Made by a program: the position numbers and the translations under genes | In this document: positions 17,721 to 26,892 of the stretch, piece by piece | How positions within the stretch are numbered: position 1 is the stretch's first letter | Layout: each line of letters opens with the position of its first letter | The notes under the pieces: generated by a model | What the model was told of the DNA's origin: nothing | Databases searched by the model: none | What the model saw: the letters and a program-made list of their open reading frames with translations, nothing else | Assembly (NCBI RefSeq): GCF_002968015.1 | Contig: NZ_PUIP01000014.1 | Location: 153,929 to 217,928, forward strand | Length of the DNA: 64,000 bases | Direction: 5' to 3' | Source: Massilia phosphatilytica | GTDB lineage: Bacteria > Pseudomonadota > Gammaproteobacteria > Burkholderiales > Burkholderiaceae_D

Positions 17721-18917
17721 ATGCTGAATTTCCGCGTGCGTCCCCTGGCCCTGTTGCTCTGCACCCTGTTCACCTTGCCGGCCGGCGCCGGTCCCAGCGA
17801 TGCGCTTCACCTCTATGCCGGCGTCGGCTACGGCCACGACGACAACCTGCTGCGCATCCCGGACGGCCAGCCTGCCTTCGACGGCACCCGGGCCGATTCG
17901 TGGTGGATGCGGGAGGGTGGATTGATCTTCGATAAGACCTATAGCCGGCAGCGGATTTCCATCGTGACCAAGCTGTCGAAGTACGACTTCGACCACTTCA
18001 AACAGCTGAATTACGATGGCAAGGACTTGCAGGCAACCTGGTTCTGGCAACTCGGCAACCACCTTGAAGGCAAGGTCGGCACCACGTACCAGCAGGTGCT
18101 GGCGCCCTACACCGATTTCCAGAGCAACGAGCGCAACCTGCGCCGCAGCCGCAGCAAGTTCGCGGAAGGCGCGTGGCGCTTCCACTCGTCCTGGCGCGTG
18201 CGCACGGGCTTCCAGCGCGACAAGTACGACTACGAGCTGTTCGCCCAGCGCTACAACAACCGCACGGAGGATGCGAGCGAAGTCGAGCTCGATTACCTGC
18301 CCAGCAGCGGCAGCACGGTCGGCCTCGTGGCGCGCCGGGTCAAGGGCAAGTATCCCTATCCGCGCCCCGTCGGTCCGAACCTTCTCAACGACAACTTCAC
18401 GCAGGACGAGCTGAAGGCGCGCGTGCTGTGGCTGGCGACGGGTTCCACGACGTTCGATGCACTGGTCGGCTACACGCGGCGCGACCAGCCGTCGTTCGGC
18501 ACGGGCAAGACCAGCGGCGTGGCCGGCAAGGTGAAAGCCACATACCAGCCGCGCGGCAAGATGACGTACAAGGCCGCCGTCTGGCGCGACTTCGCGCCGC
18601 TGGAAAGCACGGTCGTGAGCTACACGCTGAACAAGGGCGCCAGCGTGGGCGCGCAATGGGATGCGACGGCCAAGATCAAGGTGAATGCCGACGCCGTTTA
18701 CGAACGGCGCAACTACAACGCGCGCGAGACGTTCGCCAACGTGGGCGGCATCCGCGATTCCATCCGCACGCACAGCCTGTCCGCGACGTGGACGCCGCGG
18801 CCGACCATCCAGGTATCGGCCGGGCTTGCGCATCAGGCGCGCAGCGGATCGCCCGTGCTCGGTACGGGCAGCTTCAAGTCGAACAGCGTGTCGCTGTCGG
18901 CCAATGCGCAGTTCTGA
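17721..18917 (+). CDS. epsL: EPS-associated outer membrane beta-barrel protein EpsL
   Basis: The protein has 398 residues. I chose ATG 17721 because it begins a normal signal peptide (RPLALLLCTLFTLPAGAG); the frame extends upstream but into the preceding gene. The mature part is full of alternating hydrophobic/polar strands with aromatic ends and finishes in a phenylalanine-terminated strand (SVSLSANAQF), the usual outer membrane barrel signature. Family resemblance and place match EpsL of XrtB-type exopolysaccharide clusters, thought to be the outer membrane porin or conduit for the polymer. It is followed after 8 bases by the priming transferase, so the two are cotranscribed. Confidence 0.82.
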   Translation: MLNFRVRPLALLLCTLFTLPAGAGPSDALHLYAGVGYGHDDNLLRIPDGQPAFDGTRADSWWMREGGLIFDKTYSRQRISIVTKLSKYDFDHFKQLNYDGKDLQATWFWQLGNHLEGKVGTTYQQVLAPYTDFQSNERNLRRSRSKFAEGAWRFHSSWRVRTGFQRDKYDYELFAQRYNNRTEDASEVELDYLPSSGSTVGLVARRVKGKYPYPRPVGPNLLNDNFTQDELKARVLWLATGSTTFDALVGYTRRDQPSFGTGKTSGVAGKVKATYQPRGKMTYKAAVWRDFAPLESTVVSYTLNKGASVGAQWDATAKIKVNADAVYERRNYNARETFANVGGIRDSIRTHSLSATWTPRPTIQVSAGLAHQARSGSPVLGTGSFKSNSVSLSANAQF

Positions 18918-18925
18918 ATGTCCTT

Positions 18926-20305
18926 ATGACCGTCAATGACATACCGCTGATCTCGTTTTTCCAGCGCGTACTCGATCCTCTGATCATCATGGGCACGCTA
19001 TACCTGTCGGCGCTGCTGTTCCATGAGCCGTTCTCGGGCTACCTGCTGGTGTTGATGGTGCTGGCCTTCTTCATCTCGTCGGCCGTGTACCAGCACGTCG
19101 ATCCGTACCGCACGTGGCGCAGCGGCCGGATGTGGGCCTATGCGCGCGACACGGTCTTCGGCTGGTGCGTGACGATCGCCGTGCTGATGTTCCTCGGCTC
19201 GTCCAGCGGTCTCAAATACTATTACGACGAGCGCGTGCTGCTGGCCTGGGCCGTCGGCACGCCGCTGATCCTGCTGGGCAGCCACATCGCCGTGCGCGTG
19301 GCGAACCGGCCCGGCCAGAGCAAGGAAGTGCGCTCCGTGGTGGTGGTCGGCGTCAACGACGTGGGCCTCAAGTTCGCCGGCATCTGCGACCGCCATCCGA
19401 ACCTGTTCATGCAGGTCCGCGGCTTCTTCGACGACCGCGACGGCGAACGGCGCCCGGCCGAGCTGCCGCATCCGATGCTGGGCAAGACGGATGCGCTGGC
19501 GCAGTACGTGCGCAACAACGGCATCAAGATGATCTTCATCAGCCAGCCGATCTCGGCGCAGCCGCGCATCCGCAAGCTCATCGACGAGCTGCAGGACACG
19601 ACCGCGTCCGTCTATTTCCTGCCGGACGTCTACATCTTCGACCTGATGCAGGCGCGCTTCGACAACGTGGGCGGCATGCCCGTGATCGCGATCTGCGAGA
19701 CCCCGTTCATGGGCCTGAACAGTACGATCAAGCGCGGCTCCGACATCGTGCTGTCGTGCCTGATCCTGCTGCTGCTGACGCCGCTGATGCTCGCGATCGC
19801 CGTGGCCGTCAGGATGGATTCGCCGGGCCCCGTGATCTTCCGCCAGCGCCGCTACGGCCTGTATGGCGAAGAGATCATCGTCTACAAATTCCGTTCGATG
19901 AAGGTGATGGAAAACGGCGATGCCGTCACGCAGGCACGCAAGGTGGACGATCGCGTCACGCCCATCGGCCGCTTCCTGCGCCGCACGTCGCTCGATGAAT
20001 TGCCCCAGTTCGTGAACGTGCTGCAAGGCAGGATGAGCATCGTCGGGCCGCGTCCGCACGCGGTCGCGCACAACGAGCAATACCGCAAGCTGATCAAGGG
20101 ATACATGCTGCGCCATAAGGTCAAACCGGGCATCACCGGTTGGGCGCAGGTCAATGGGCTGCGTGGTGAAACTGCCACGCTGGACAAGATGGAAGCGCGC
20201 ATCCAGTACGACCTCGATTACCTGCGCAACTGGTCGCTGTGGCTGGATCTCTGGATCGTTCTCAAGACAGTGAAGGTCGTGCTCACGCGCGAGAACGCGT
20301 TTTAA
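18926..20305 (+). CDS. Undecaprenyl-phosphate glucose phosphotransferase (priming sugar transferase)
   Basis: The protein has 459 residues. The N-terminal half has four to five membrane segments and a CoA-binding/Rossmann-like part (VVVVGVNDVG). The C-terminal bacterial sugar transferase domain starts at about 265: KRGSDIVLS, then KFRSMK, RRTSLDELPQ, GRMSIVGPRP and the PGITGWAQVNG stretch. It belongs to the WcaJ/polyprenyl glycosylphosphotransferase type that loads the first sugar-1-phosphate (usually glucose) on undecaprenyl phosphate at the inner membrane, starting each EPS repeat unit. The start ATG 18926 lies 8 bases after epsL; no other good start is seen. Which sugar is used is inferred from the family. 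Confidence 0.9.
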   Translation: MTVNDIPLISFFQRVLDPLIIMGTLYLSALLFHEPFSGYLLVLMVLAFFISSAVYQHVDPYRTWRSGRMWAYARDTVFGWCVTIAVLMFLGSSSGLKYYYDERVLLAWAVGTPLILLGSHIAVRVANRPGQSKEVRSVVVVGVNDVGLKFAGICDRHPNLFMQVRGFFDDRDGERRPAELPHPMLGKTDALAQYVRNNGIKMIFISQPISAQPRIRKLIDELQDTTASVYFLPDVYIFDLMQARFDNVGGMPVIAICETPFMGLNSTIKRGSDIVLSCLILLLLTPLMLAIAVAVRMDSPGPVIFRQRRYGLYGEEIIVYKFRSMKVMENGDAVTQARKVDDRVTPIGRFLRRTSLDELPQFVNVLQGRMSIVGPRPHAVAHNEQYRKLIKGYMLRHKVKPGITGWAQVNGLRGETATLDKMEARIQYDLDYLRNWSLWLDLWIVLKTVKVVLTRENAF

Positions 20306-20407
20306 AACCTGCACATGTGGGGCCGCTTAGGACCCGCTTAAAGAGGCCGATTCAATCGGATCGGCGCTTGCGGCATCGGATGGGCTGCGTGAGAATAATT
20401 GCTGAGA

Positions 20408-20435
20408 TTGCAATTTTTTATTGATTTAGCATAAC
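20408..20435 (+). promoter_or_regulatory. Possible promoter for gmd
   Basis: TTGCAA (20408-20413) and CATAAC (20430-20435) are 16 bases apart in the only AT-rich stretch of the 151-base gap. The -35 box overlaps an ATTGCAAT palindrome (20407-20414). The match to consensus is moderate. Confidence 0.35.
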
Positions 20436-20456
20436 AATTCGCCAGGACAACAGCCA

Positions 20457-21572
20457 ATGAAGAAAGCGTTGATCACGGGTGTCACCGGGCAGGACGGTTC
20501 CTATCTCGCGGAACTGCTGCTGGCCAAGGGTTACGAAGTGCATGGCATCAAGCGGCGCGCTTCGCTGTTCAATACCGAGCGGATCGATCACATCTACCAG
20601 GACCCGCACGTCGAGGACAACCACTTCCACCTGCACTACGGCGACCTGTCCGACACGTCGAACCTGAACCGCATCCTGTGCGAAGTCCGGCCGGACGAGG
20701 TCTACAACCTGGGCGCGATGAGCCACGTGGCCGTGTCGTTCGAATCGCCGGAATACACGGCCGACGTCGACGCCCTCGGCACCCTGCGCCTGCTGGAAGC
20801 GATCCGTTTCCTCGGCCTGGAAAAGACGACGCGGTTCTACCAGGCGTCCACGTCGGAACTCTACGGCCTCGTACAGGAGACCCCGCAGCGCGAGACGACG
20901 CCGTTCTATCCGCGCAGTCCATACGCCGTCGCCAAGCTGTACGCCTACTGGATCACGGTGAATTACCGCGAAGCGTACGGCCTGTACGCGTGCAACGGCA
21001 TCCTGTTCAATCACGAATCCCCGCGCCGCGGCGAGACCTTTGTCACGCGCAAGATCACGCGCGGCCTCGCGAATATTTCGCAAGGCCTGGAGCAGCAACT
21101 ATTCCTCGGCAACCTCGACGCGCTGCGCGACTGGGGCCATGCGCGCGACTACGTCGAGATGCAGTGGCTGATGCTGCAGCAGGACACACCCGAGGACTAC
21201 GTCATCGCGACGGGCCGCCAGTATTCCGTGCGGCACTTCGTCGAAACGGCCGCGCGCGAGCTGGGCATCGAGATCGCGTGGCAGGGCGAGGGCGTGCACG
21301 AACGCGGCGTGATCGCCGCCATTCACGGCGACAAGGCACCCGGGGTCGTGGTGGGCCAACCGATCGTCGCCGTCGACCCGCAGTACTTCCGTCCGACGGA
21401 AGTCGACACGCTGCTCGGCGATCCGGGCAAGGCGCGCCGCCGGCTGGGCTGGGAGCCCCGGACCACTTTCGACGCGATGGTGCAGGAAATGGTGGCGCAC
21501 GATCTCGAGACGGCGCGCCGCCACAAGCTGCTCGCATCGCATGGCTACAACGTTGCAATTTCATTGGAGTGA
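20457..21572 (+). CDS. gmd: GDP-mannose 4,6-dehydratase
   Basis: This 371-residue cytoplasmic short-chain dehydrogenase-type enzyme has the NADP-binding motif TGVTGQDGSYLAELLL at 8-23. KRRASLFNTERIDH is characteristic of Gmd, and STSELYG with YAVAKLYAYW provides the catalytic Thr/Ser and YxxxK. NHESPRRGETFVTRKI is another Gmd signature. It converts GDP-D-mannose to GDP-4-keto-6-deoxymannose, the first step to GDP-L-fucose or GDP-rhamnose. The next gene, fcl, completes GDP-fucose, and GDP-mannose would come from the nucleotidyltransferase/manC genes at the other end of the cluster. Confidence 0.96.
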   Translation: MKKALITGVTGQDGSYLAELLLAKGYEVHGIKRRASLFNTERIDHIYQDPHVEDNHFHLHYGDLSDTSNLNRILCEVRPDEVYNLGAMSHVAVSFESPEYTADVDALGTLRLLEAIRFLGLEKTTRFYQASTSELYGLVQETPQRETTPFYPRSPYAVAKLYAYWITVNYREAYGLYACNGILFNHESPRRGETFVTRKITRGLANISQGLEQQLFLGNLDALRDWGHARDYVEMQWLMLQQDTPEDYVIATGRQYSVRHFVETAARELGIEIAWQGEGVHERGVIAAIHGDKAPGVVVGQPIVAVDPQYFRPTEVDTLLGDPGKARRRLGWEPRTTFDAMVQEMVAHDLETARRHKLLASHGYNVAISLE

Positions 21573-21575
21573 ACG

Positions 21576-22556
21576 TTGAATACTCAACCCCGCATCTACG
21601 TGGCCGGCCATAACGGGCTGGTCGGTTCGGCCATCGTGCGCGTGCTGCGCGCGCAAGGCCACACGAACATCGTCACGCGCAGCCACGCGGAACTCGAACT
21701 GACCGACCAGGCCCAGGTCCGCGAGTTCTTCCGCAACGAGCGCATCGACCAGGTCTACCTGGCGGCCGCCAAGGTCGGCGGCATCCATGCGAACAACACG
21801 TATCCGGCCGACTTCATCTACGACAACATGATGGTGCAGGCGAACGTCGTGCACGAAGCGTGGCGCAACGGGGTGAACAAGCTGCTGTTCCTGGGCTCGT
21901 CGTGCATCTACCCGCGCCTGGCCCAGCAGCCGATCAAGGAAGAGTACCTGATGAGCGGCATGCTGGAGCCGACGAACGAGCCGTATGCGATGGCGAAGAT
22001 TGCCGGCATCAAACTGTGCGAAAGCTATAACCGCCAGTACGGCACGGATTACCGCAGCGTGATGCCGACGAATCTGTACGGTCCCGGCGACAACTACCAC
22101 CCGGAAAACAGCCACGTGATCCCTGCGCTGATGCGGCGCTTCCATGAAGCCAAGCTGACGGGTGCGCCCGAGGTCGTGATCTGGGGCAGCGGGAAGCCGA
22201 TGCGCGAATTCCTGTACGTCGACGACATGGCGGAGGCGAGCGTGTACGTGATGAACCTCGACCACGACACGTACGCCGCCTGCACGGACCCGATGCATTC
22301 GCACATCAACGTGGGCACGGGCGAGGACGTCACCATCGCGGACCTCGCGCGGCTCGTCGGCGAGACGGTCGGCTACCGCGGGCGCATCGCGTTCGATCCC
22401 GGCAAGCCGGATGGCACGCCGCGCAAGCTGCTCGACGTGTCCAAGCTGAAATCCCTCGGCTGGCAGGCGCGCACGCCGTTGCCGGAAGGATTGCAACGCG
22501 CCTACGCGGCCTTCGCCGACCTGATGGCGGACCAGGAAAAACGGGCCGCCGCCTGA
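21576..22556 (+). CDS. fcl: GDP-L-fucose synthase
   Basis: This 326-residue epimerase/reductase has the motif GHNGLVGSAIVR at 11-22, LGSSCIYP, and catalytic YAMAKIAG. NLYGPGDNYHPENSHVIPAL is a signature of GDP-fucose synthase. It turns GDP-4-keto-6-deoxymannose into GDP-L-fucose with NADPH. The start is TTG 21576, supported by TTGGAGTG nearby and a gap of only 3 bases after gmd. Together with gmd it shows that the polymer very probably contains L-fucose. Confidence 0.95.
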   Translation: MNTQPRIYVAGHNGLVGSAIVRVLRAQGHTNIVTRSHAELELTDQAQVREFFRNERIDQVYLAAAKVGGIHANNTYPADFIYDNMMVQANVVHEAWRNGVNKLLFLGSSCIYPRLAQQPIKEEYLMSGMLEPTNEPYAMAKIAGIKLCESYNRQYGTDYRSVMPTNLYGPGDNYHPENSHVIPALMRRFHEAKLTGAPEVVIWGSGKPMREFLYVDDMAEASVYVMNLDHDTYAACTDPMHSHINVGTGEDVTIADLARLVGETVGYRGRIAFDPGKPDGTPRKLLDVSKLKSLGWQARTPLPEGLQRAYAAFADLMADQEKRAAA

Positions 22557-22567
22557 CCCATCGTGGC

Positions 22568-22623
22568 GGGAGCCATACGGCAGAGTGTTAATTGACGAAC
22601 AGATTCCGAGTCGTGCGGCTCCC
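22568..22623. repeat. Long-range inverted repeat upstream of epsD
   Basis: GGGAGCC (22568-22574) and GGCTCCC (22617-22623) are perfect arms, with a weaker continuation (ACG/CGT) inside. The 42-base interval contains a TTGACG. It may be a leader hairpin or a regulatory site for the epsD-epsI unit; it is not followed by a T-run. Confidence 0.35.
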
Positions 22624-22674
22624 AGAATGAGCAGGCTATAAAAAGAGTTCCACCCCGTCCCCCGAGGAAACCAA

Positions 22675-23724
22675 TTGAACAACAACCACGTGGCTGCCAT
22701 CATGAACACATCCTCCCCTACGACTCCAAAGCGCGTGCTGTGCGCCGCGCTGATCCTGGTTGCGGCAACCTTGAGCGCGTGTGGCGACAAGGCGAAAGAA
22801 AAGAAACCCGGCCAGGCGCTGGCGAGCGTGAATGGGGAAGAGGTCACGGTGCTGCAGCTCAACGAGGAATTGCAGCGCGCAGGCGTGTCCGCCGCCCAGC
22901 AGGACGCCGCCAGCAAGCAGTTGTTGCAGGTATTGATCGACCGCCAGTTGCTGCAGGAAGCGGCCGCGAAGGAAAACCTCGACCGCGATCCCAAGGTCAT
23001 GCAGGCGATCGAACGCGCCCGTTCGCTGATCATCGCTCAAGCCTATTTGCAAAAGCGCGTCGGCAACGTCGCGAAGCCGGCGCCGGCGGAAGTCGAGGAT
23101 TACTACAACAAGCATCCGGAGTTTTTTTCCAACCGTAAGCAGTTCAGCATGAACGAACTCGTGATCTCCGCCAACGACCTGACGCCCGAGCTGCGCAGCG
23201 CGGCCGACAGCGCCAAGTCGCTGGAAGAGGTCGCGGTGTGGCTGGACGCGCACAAGATCAAGTACGGCCGCAACCAGGTCACGCGCTCGACGGCCGACGT
23301 GCCGCCGCAGCTGTCGTCCAAGCTGCTGGGCATGCCCAAGGGGCAGCTGTTCGTCGTCAAGGAAGGGCCGCGCGCGATGTTCATTTCCGTCGCCGAGGTC
23401 AAGGATGCGCCGGTGTCGCTGGCGGTCGCCTCGAACCAGATCGAGCAATTCCTCGTCAACCGCAAGAACAAGGAACTGGCCGCGGCCGAGCTGCAGCGCC
23501 TGCGGTCCACCGCCAAGATCGAGTACCTGAACAAATCCATGGTGCCCGATCCCAAGGCCGCGCCGGCGCTGCCGGCCGGAACGCCCGCGACCAGCGCGGT
23601 GGCGAACGCCGATCCCGCCGCCGCAGCGCCTGTCGCCGCGCCTGCGGCCGATGCCGCACCGGCCGACAACGCATCTAGCGCCGACAAGGCAGCGCTGGAC
23701 CGCGGCGTCGCCGGACTGAAGTAA
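22675..23724 (+). CDS. epsD: EpsD family peptidyl-prolyl cis-trans isomerase (lipoprotein)
   Basis: The protein has 349 residues. A GAGGAAA ribosome site favours TTG 22675; ATG 22702 is the alternative and would still keep the export signal. The signal ends in a lipobox (LSAC), so the protein is a lipid-anchored periplasmic chaperone. The body follows the SurA/parvulin pattern: an N-terminal helical chaperone part (GEEVTVLQLNEEL), then a PPIase-like part (KPAPAEVEDYYNKHPEFF). The C-terminus is a long Ala/Pro-rich low-complexity tail. EpsD proteins are found only in EPS/exosortase clusters and probably help assemble EpsE or EpsL. It opens the run epsD-E-F-G-xrtB-epsI. Confidence 0.85.
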   Translation: MNNNHVAAIMNTSSPTTPKRVLCAALILVAATLSACGDKAKEKKPGQALASVNGEEVTVLQLNEELQRAGVSAAQQDAASKQLLQVLIDRQLLQEAAAKENLDRDPKVMQAIERARSLIIAQAYLQKRVGNVAKPAPAEVEDYYNKHPEFFSNRKQFSMNELVISANDLTPELRSAADSAKSLEEVAVWLDAHKIKYGRNQVTRSTADVPPQLSSKLLGMPKGQLFVVKEGPRAMFISVAEVKDAPVSLAVASNQIEQFLVNRKNKELAAAELQRLRSTAKIEYLNKSMVPDPKAAPALPAGTPATSAVANADPAAAAPVAAPAADAAPADNASSADKAALDRGVAGLK

Positions 23725-23757
23725 TCCTCAACACCTGACGAACAAGAAGGAGTGAAC

Positions 23758-24546
23758 ATGAAACGACTCGTACACTGGATGATTGCGGCAGTCCTCTCGC
23801 TCAGCGCGGGCATGGCAGGCGCGGCGGCAATCCTGCTGGGCCCGGGCGACGTGGTCAAGGCATCCGTCTACGGCAGCCCCGACCTCGCGATCGAAACGCG
23901 CGTCTCGGAAAGCGGCACCATGACGTTCCCGCTGCTGGGCGAAGTGCAGGTCGGTGGCCTGACGACGCAACAGGCGGAGAAGAAGATCGGCGGTCTGCTC
24001 GAGAAAGGCGGCTACCTCAAGAAGGCCCAGGTCAACCTCCTGATCACCACGCTGGCGAGCCAGCAGGTGTCCGTGCTGGGCCAGGTCAACCGTCCGGGCC
24101 GCTATCCGGTCGACGGTCCGCGCAAGGTGCTCGACCTGCTGGCGCTGGCCGGCGGCATCGGCCCCGAGGGCGGCGACATGGTCAGCCTGGTGCGCACCCG
24201 CAATGGTGCCACCACGCGCGAAACGATCGACGTCGTCGAGATGGTGCGCAAGGGCGAGCTGAACCGCGATTACGAAGTCGCCGGTGGCGACATCATCTTC
24301 GTCGAGCGCGCACCGCGTGCGTACATCACGGGCGAAGTGCAGCGTCCGGGTCCGTTCCGGCTGGAACGCGCGATGACGGTCCAGCAGGCCCTGTCGGCCG
24401 GCGGCGGCCTGACCCAGCGCGGTACGCAGCGCGGCCTGCGCATCACGCGCCGCGATGCGAACGGTGCCCAGCACACGGTCGACGCGAAGGCCGATGACCT
24501 CGTGCAAGTGGATGACGTCATCACCGTAAAAGAAAGCTGGTTCTAA
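23758..24546 (+). CDS. epsE: Polysaccharide export protein EpsE (Wza/BexD type)
   Basis: The protein has 262 residues. ATG 23758 is preceded by AAGAAGGAG at good spacing. A signal peptide (1-23) is followed by the poly-export domain (LLGPGDVVKASVYG) and two SLBB domains (QVSVLGQVNRPGRYPV; AYITGEVQRPGPF). It has no lipobox cysteine and is shorter than E. coli Wza. It should form the periplasmic/outer membrane export ring that receives polymer from the EpsF/EpsG side; EpsL may supply the outer membrane pore. Confidence 0.9.
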   Translation: MKRLVHWMIAAVLSLSAGMAGAAAILLGPGDVVKASVYGSPDLAIETRVSESGTMTFPLLGEVQVGGLTTQQAEKKIGGLLEKGGYLKKAQVNLLITTLASQQVSVLGQVNRPGRYPVDGPRKVLDLLALAGGIGPEGGDMVSLVRTRNGATTRETIDVVEMVRKGELNRDYEVAGGDIIFVERAPRAYITGEVQRPGPFRLERAMTVQQALSAGGGLTQRGTQRGLRITRRDANGAQHTVDAKADDLVQVDDVITVKESWF

Positions 24547-24596
24547 CGCAGGGGTAGCGCCCGGTTCTTTGTTCCACTCCGTTTTAAAGGTTCATC

Positions 24597-26006
24597 ATGA
24601 ACGTCCATCAATTCCTGCTGATCTTGCTCGCACGGAAGAAGATCATCCTGACGACCCTGCTGGTCACGGTCGCGCTGGCCCTCGGGTTCAGCCTGATCCA
24701 GGCCAAGACGTACAAGGCAACGGCATCCGTTCTGTTGAACTACAAAGGCGTGGACCCATTGACCGGGCTGACAATGCCGGGGCAACTGCTGCCGGGCTAT
24801 ATGGCGACGCAGATCGACATCATCAGCAGCAAGAACGTGGCGCTGCGTGTCGTCGATGCACTGCACCTGGCCAATAGCCCGGCCGTCGTCGAACAGTTCA
24901 AGGATGCGACCGAAGGCAAGGGCTCGGTGCGTGACTGGCTGGCCGACCTGCTGCTGAAGAAACTCGAGATCGTGCCGTCGCGCGAATCGTCCGTCGTCGA
25001 GATCAGCTTCAAGGGTGCGGACCCCGCATTCGCGGCCGCGGTGGCGAATGCGTTCGCCGACGAGTACCAGAAGATCACCGTCCAGCTGAAGACCGATCCG
25101 GCCAAGAAGACGGCTTCGTACTTCAACGAACAGACCAAGCAGCTGCGCGACAACGTCGAGGCCGCCCAGGCCCGCCTGTCCAAGTACCAGCAGGAGAAGG
25201 GCATCGTCAGCCTCGACAACAACCGCGTCGACGTCGAACTGGCGCGCCTGAACGATTTGTCGGCCCAGCTCGTCGCCGCGCAGACGGCCGCGATGGAAGG
25301 GACAGCCCGGCAGGGCGCGGCCGGTTCCGCGCTGACATCGCCGGACGTCGCGAACAATGCCCTGATCCAGACGATGCGCGCCAACGTCGCCCAGGCGCGC
25401 GGCAAGTTCGCCGACACGTCTCAGCGCTATGGCCGCAATCACCCGCAATACCAGGCCGCCAAGGCCGAGCTCGACAAGGTCCAGGGCGAGTTGAACGCCG
25501 CGCTGGGCACCGTGTCGCGTAGCGTGGGCGCGAACGCCCAGGTGCTGCGCCAGCGCGAAGCGGAATTGCGTGAAGCGGTGGCCCAGCAAAAAGCGAAGGT
25601 GCTGGAAATGAACCGCGCCCGCGACGAATTGGGCGTGCTGCTGAAAGACCTCGACAGCGCCCAGCGCGCGTTCGATTCCGCGTCGCAGCGCTTCTCGCAG
25701 ACCCGCATCGAAGCGCAGTCCGAGCAATCCGACATCTCGCTGCTGAACCCGGCCGTGGCGCCAACCGAGCCGTCGGGGCCGCGCGTGCTGCTGAACACGC
25801 TGATCGCGTTCCTGCTGGGCACCATCCTCGGTGTCGGCCTCGCCCTGCTGCTGGAACTGCTGAACCGTCCCGTGCGTTCGGCCAGCGACGTCAAGGACAT
25901 GCTGGGCATCCCCGTGCTGGGCACGATCGAATGGAAGTCGCCGCGTGGACGGACGGGGGGCATCCGCTCCCTGATGACGCCGCGGCGCCTGCTCCGTCTT
26001 AACTGA
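24597..26006 (+). CDS. epsF: Chain length determinant protein EpsF (PCP/Wzz type)
   Basis: The protein has 469 residues. It has an N-terminal membrane segment (ILTTLLVTVALALGF, about 16-32) with the Wzz fold, long periplasmic coiled-coil helices from about 180 to 390, and a second membrane segment near 400-422, preceded by the proline-rich motif PTEPSGPR. This is the polysaccharide co-polymerase layout, setting polymer length and linking the polymerase to the export ring. The cytoplasmic tail is short (about 45 residues), consistent with a separate kinase-like partner encoded next. Confidence 0.9.
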   Translation: MNVHQFLLILLARKKIILTTLLVTVALALGFSLIQAKTYKATASVLLNYKGVDPLTGLTMPGQLLPGYMATQIDIISSKNVALRVVDALHLANSPAVVEQFKDATEGKGSVRDWLADLLLKKLEIVPSRESSVVEISFKGADPAFAAAVANAFADEYQKITVQLKTDPAKKTASYFNEQTKQLRDNVEAAQARLSKYQQEKGIVSLDNNRVDVELARLNDLSAQLVAAQTAAMEGTARQGAAGSALTSPDVANNALIQTMRANVAQARGKFADTSQRYGRNHPQYQAAKAELDKVQGELNAALGTVSRSVGANAQVLRQREAELREAVAQQKAKVLEMNRARDELGVLLKDLDSAQRAFDSASQRFSQTRIEAQSEQSDISLLNPAVAPTEPSGPRVLLNTLIAFLLGTILGVGLALLLELLNRPVRSASDVKDMLGIPVLGTIEWKSPRGRTGGIRSLMTPRRLLRLN

Positions 26007-26021
26007 TCATTGGATTCCAAC

Positions 26022-26891
26022 ATGAACTCTCCGATTTTCAATACGCTGCCTGCGGGGCCGGGGCCGGAAACGAGCATGGGGGCCTTGCTGCTCGATTCGG
26101 GCAAGCTCAAGCCGGAAGACGCCGAACGCGTGCTGCGCATGCAAAAGGAGACCGGCATCCGCTTCGGCGAAGCGGCCGTGCGGCTGGGCCTGGTCAGCGA
26201 GGACGACATCCAGCAAGTGCTGGCGCGCCAGTTCTCGTATCCGTACCTGCAGAAGGGCCAGGCCGGCCTGTCGCCCAAGCTGCTCGCCGCCTACGATCCG
26301 TTCTGTCCGCAAGTCGAATCGCTGCGCGCGATCCGCAGCCAGTTGATGCTGCGCTGGTTCGCGCGCGGGCGCCGCGCGCTGGCCATCGTCGGCGTGGATC
26401 CGGAAGACGGCGCAGCGCTGTTCGCCTCCAACCTGGCGGTCGTGTTTTCCCAGCTGGGCGAGCAGACCCTGCTCGTGGACGCGAACCTGCGCGCGCCGCG
26501 CCAGCAGGATGCGTTCGCGCTCAAGCCGCGCCAGGGCCTGTCCGACCTGCTGGCCGGCCGCGCCGACCTCGACGTGATCGCGCGGGTGCCCGCGTTCGTC
26601 GACCTGTCGATCATGCCGGCCGGCACGTTGCCGCCGAACCCGGGCGAACTGCTGGCACGCGAAGGCTTCCGCAACCTGAATACGCAACTGGAAAGCCGCT
26701 ACGACGTCGTGCTGTACGACGTGTCGCCGTTTCAGCACGGCATGGATTCCGTCGCGGTGGCGAGCCGTGCGGGCGGTGCGCTGCTGGTCACGCGCAAGAA
26801 CTACACGCGGATCTCGCACATCGGCCGCGCCGCCGAGCAACTCGTCGACGCCGGCTGCGAAGTCCTCGGCTCGGTGGTGATGGAGTTCTGA
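26022..26891 (+). CDS. epsG: EpsG-like chain-length tyrosine kinase homologue with altered P-loop
   Basis: The protein has 289 residues. I prefer ATG 26022 over TTG 26010. Residues about 20-75 form the small helical MshEN-like region found in this family (GIRFGEAAVRLGLVSEDDI), followed by a BY-kinase/MinD-type fold. Oddity: the Walker A loop reads GVDPEDGAALFASNLA at 124-139, lacking the GK[ST] of active kinases; from memory, family members keep a basic residue there (EGRS/EGKS). Walker A' (LLVDANLRAP, Asp153) and the Walker B-like VLYDVSPF are kept. There is no C-terminal tyrosine cluster. It is probably a non-catalytic or weak partner of EpsF; this is inferred from the missing residue. Confidence 0.85.
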   Translation: MNSPIFNTLPAGPGPETSMGALLLDSGKLKPEDAERVLRMQKETGIRFGEAAVRLGLVSEDDIQQVLARQFSYPYLQKGQAGLSPKLLAAYDPFCPQVESLRAIRSQLMLRWFARGRRALAIVGVDPEDGAALFASNLAVVFSQLGEQTLLVDANLRAPRQQDAFALKPRQGLSDLLAGRADLDVIARVPAFVDLSIMPAGTLPPNPGELLAREGFRNLNTQLESRYDVVLYDVSPFQHGMDSVAVASRAGGALLVTRKNYTRISHIGRAAEQLVDAGCEVLGSVVMEF

Positions 26892-26892
26892 C

